Below, one piece after another: positions 7,893 through 9,575 of a stretch of DNA of 9,575 bases. The notes beneath the pieces were generated by a model. That model was not told where the DNA came from. It ran no database searches and was given only the letters and a program-made list of their open reading frames with translations. Source of the stretch: DATMER01 sp036266195 (GTDB lineage: Bacteria; Acidobacteriota; Thermoanaerobaculia; Multivoradales; UBA5704). Positions within the stretch are counted from its first letter, which is position 1, and the number at the start of each line of letters is the position of its first letter. Both the position numbers and the translations under genes were made by a program. The stretch spans positions 1 to 9,575 of the forward strand of contig DATANP010000445.1 of NCBI GenBank assembly GCA_036266195.1. Direction: 5' to 3'.

Positions 7893-9368
7893 ATGGCGCG
7901 AATGTTCACGATCCGGCAGCACATCCTTCGCATCCTCTGCGTCTGGGACGACCTGGGCCGAAATGAGCTGGCGGACAGGCTCGGGCGCAAGGAGAGCTGG
8001 GTTTCGCAGTTCCTCGTCCGGGGGAGGAAGGGGGATATCCGCGACGCGAGCTACGAGAAGCTCCTCTCCGGGGTGGTCCGGCGGCCGGCCACGGTCCCCC
8101 TGACCCAGGCGTTCGTGGAGGCGTTCGACGCACTGGAGCGGGAGGAGAGCGGGCTGACCGGGGAGGAGGCGGCGTCGGTCGAGGAGTCGGTGCTGGAGGG
8201 CTCGCGCCTGATGCGCCGGTTCCTGACGAAGGCGGCCCTGCTCTCGCGGAGGTTCGAGCCGCCGGCGGACTACCCGCACGAGATCGACCTGCCGGTCTGC
8301 CGCTATCACGCCGGGCGGCAGATCAAGAAATTGAGGAAGATCAAACCCCGGTCGAGATTCGCGGTGGTGCGCCTGGGCCTGGAGTATCAGCACTGGGCGC
8401 TGATGGAGAGGTGCTGCGAGGAGTCGGTCCGCGAGGCATCGTGCAACCTGAAGCGGGCAGCCGCCTGGGCGCGGCTCGCGATGGTGGTGGCGCGCTTCGT
8501 GACCGGGCCCGAAGGCTGGCTCGCCCGGGTGCGGGGCTATGCGCTAGCCCACTGGGCAAACGTGCTGCGGGTCCAGGGAAGGCTCCAGGAAGCGGAGGCT
8601 TGCCTGGAGGAGGCGAAGGCGCTCTGGCAGAGCGGCTTCGACCCGAAAGGGGTGCTCGATCCCGGCAGGCTGCTGGACTTGGAGGGGGCTTTGAGGCGAG
8701 ATCAACGGCGATTCCAGGAGGCGCTGCATGTCCTCGATCAAGCCGCTCTCGTGAGCCGCTTCCCCGAGAGAGCTCTGCTGATGAAGGGCTTCACTTACAA
8801 CGAGATGGGAGATTACGAACAAGCCATAATCACCTTCATCGAGGCCCGTCCCTACGTGGATCGCCGGGGAGATCCACGGCTCAGGAATATTCTTCGACTC
8901 AATCTCTCCAGTGCGTTGTGCCTTGTCTCCCGCTATGGAGAAGCCGCGGAGCTGATCGAGGAGGTCCGGCGTTCTCCGGCCGGTCTCGGGAAGATAGACC
9001 TCGCGAGAATCCCGTGGTTGGAGGGACGTATTCTGATCGGGCTCGGCAATCCCAGGGAAGCCCGCCGCCTGCTCGCTGAGGCCCGGCAGAGGTTCGCGGC
9101 CGAGTCCATGTCCTACGATATGGCCCTGACTCTGCTGGAAGAGGCCGGGCTGCTTCTGGCGGAAGGCTGTGCCAAGGAGGTCCAAGCGCTCACGCTGGAT
9201 CTGGCGAAGATCTTCGAGAGCAAGGGAGTCCACCCGGAGGCCCAGAATGCGCTGCGAGTGTTCGAAGAGGCAGTCCGGCAAGAGGAGGCTACAGCCGATC
9301 TAGCCCGCCGGCTCCTACGGTTCCTCTTCAAGGCTCGTTACGATGAGGGCCTCCGGTTCGAATCATGA
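7893..9368 (+). CDS. Helix-turn-helix protein with long TPR-like repeat tail
   Basis: A 491-aa cytoplasmic protein. Residues about 10-48 resemble a helix-turn-helix (GRNELADRLGRKESWVSQFL), so DNA binding is likely but not certain. A helical linker (about 60-200) leads to repeated helix pairs of tetratricopeptide type at about 219-250, 264-292, 294-323, 333-361 and 366-395, recognisable by patterns such as GRLQEAEACLEEA, GDYEQAIITFIEA and SRYGEAAELIEEV. Further helices continue to about 480. In Firmicutes, regulators built of a helix-turn-helix plus TPRs (the RRNPP group: Rgg, PlcR, NprR) bind short peptides. Similar logic here is inference, but a peptide gene lies just downstream on the other strand. 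No enzyme motif, signal peptide or membrane segment is seen. GC falls from about 74% (8041-8280) to about 56% (8701-8940) within the gene. It may regulate itself and the divergent gene. Confidence 0.8.
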   Translation: MARMFTIRQHILRILCVWDDLGRNELADRLGRKESWVSQFLVRGRKGDIRDASYEKLLSGVVRRPATVPLTQAFVEAFDALEREESGLTGEEAASVEESVLEGSRLMRRFLTKAALLSRRFEPPADYPHEIDLPVCRYHAGRQIKKLRKIKPRSRFAVVRLGLEYQHWALMERCCEESVREASCNLKRAAAWARLAMVVARFVTGPEGWLARVRGYALAHWANVLRVQGRLQEAEACLEEAKALWQSGFDPKGVLDPGRLLDLEGALRRDQRRFQEALHVLDQAALVSRFPERALLMKGFTYNEMGDYEQAIITFIEARPYVDRRGDPRLRNILRLNLSSALCLVSRYGEAAELIEEVRRSPAGLGKIDLARIPWLEGRILIGLGNPREARRLLAEARQRFAAESMSYDMALTLLEEAGLLLAEGCAKEVQALTLDLAKIFESKGVHPEAQNALRVFEEAVRQEEATADLARRLLRFLFKARYDEGLRFES

Positions 9369-9497
9369 GTGGCACTGTCCGTAGGGGTCCCAGCCGCACC
9401 CCGCGTCGGTCTGCGGCGTGCTCTGGCCGCTGGGGTCCCAACCGCAACCTGCGTCAGCCCAGAGAGAAGAGAGGAAGCTCCAGAGGATTCGGATCAT
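9363..9497 (-). CDS. 44-aa peptide with duplicated Cys/Trp motif
   Basis: A small minus-strand open frame that reads ATG at 9497 to TGA at 9363. On the minus strand GGAG (9507-9510) lies nine bases before the start, a good ribosome binding site. The peptide has a short hydrophobic, amphipathic start (MIRILWSFLSSLW), and then two copies of a motif with a 16-residue period, DAGCGWDPSGQ and DAGCGWDPYGQ, the second followed by Cys-His-Ser. It has three cysteines and four tryptophans. A regular repeat, a ribosome binding site and a stop exactly abutting the neighbouring gene argue that it is real. There is no clear signal peptide. It could be a signalling peptide, a modified-peptide precursor, or a small protein acting with the TPR protein; I cannot decide. 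The opposite strand is also open over this stretch but encodes Arg/Gly/Pro-rich sequence. Confidence 0.6.
   Translation of the reverse strand: MIRILWSFLSSLWADAGCGWDPSGQSTPQTDAGCGWDPYGQCHS
9366..9455 (-). repeat. 48-base tandem duplication inside the peptide gene
   Basis: Unit 1 (9408-9455) and partial unit 2 (9366-9407) share the block GGGGTCCCA-CCGCA-CC-GCGTC on the plus strand, 48 bases apart. Most differences within that block leave the encoded motif unchanged, and the motif's only difference is Ser against Tyr. This points to selection on the peptide rather than a very recent copy. Confidence 0.7.
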
Positions 9498-9575
9498 GAG
9501 AAAGATCTCCGGCGCGGCTCCTGCCGCGGGCCTCCCTGGTCCGCGCGGGTCGCGCCCACGAAGAATAAGTGCCCG
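9498..9575 (-). other. GC-rich leader of the peptide gene with two hairpins
   Basis: Upstream of the peptide gene (minus strand) there are two short perfect stems: CGCGG/CCGCG at 9513-9528 and GCGCG/CGCGC at 9543-9555. A TATTCT sequence (plus strand 9562-9567) could be a -10 element; its -35 would lie outside the window. The hairpins might equally end transcription of the TPR gene, but they lack a T tract. Confidence 0.25.

Noticed and set aside
9365..9499. 44-codon plus-strand frame starting in ATGA at the TPR gene stop
   Set aside because: The overlap would suit coupling, but the product is Arg/Gly/Pro/Ser-rich with no motif repeat of its own. The minus-strand frame explains the duplication much better.

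Overview
This is a GC-rich window (about 65-75% GC in the stretches I counted by hand) with tightly packed genes. It probably comes from a Gram-negative environmental bacterium. The mix of a split CheR/CheB/histidine-kinase operon, a secreted protein built of carboxypeptidase-regulatory-like folds, and a helix-turn-helix protein with a long TPR-like tail next to a tiny peptide gene suggests Acidobacteriota (a Thermoanaerobaculia/Holophagae-like lineage). That placement is inference from gene style only. The window begins with 15 C residues and may begin at a contig edge.

Region 1 (1-4651, + strand) is a three-gene signalling operon. It encodes a CheR-type methyltransferase followed by PAS, a long coiled coil and PAS; a soluble PAS hybrid histidine kinase with a C-terminal receiver; and a CheB methylesterase domain without a receiver but with a C-terminal zinc-ribbon-like tail. 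Together they carry the domains usually fused in one large CheB-CheR-PAS-kinase protein. No chemoreceptor, CheA, CheW or CheY is visible, so the set probably works outside classical chemotaxis.

Region 2 (4652-7277, + strand) is a secretion cassette. A good promoter and ribosome binding site precede a small exported protein with eight cysteines. Four bases after it comes a 726-residue exported protein of repeated beta-sandwich domains. The cassette is bracketed by two copies of a short direct repeat (4656-4679 and 7275-7301). The right copy is the 3' end of the next, minus-strand gene, so the cassette looks inserted between cheB and that gene.

Region 3 (7278-9575) holds a small acidic minus-strand gene of unknown function (7278-7748), a divergent helix-turn-helix/TPR-like gene (7893-9368) whose leader contains nested inverted repeats reaching its ribosome binding site, and, converging on it, an unlisted 44-codon minus-strand gene (9363-9497). 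This last gene encodes a peptide with two copies of a Cys/Trp motif (DAGCGWDPxGQ) and has a good ribosome binding site. Its stop codon and that of the TPR gene share the palindrome TCATGA. The peptide gene and its TPR neighbour are the most interesting part of the window: they could be a peptide and its regulator, but this is a hypothesis.
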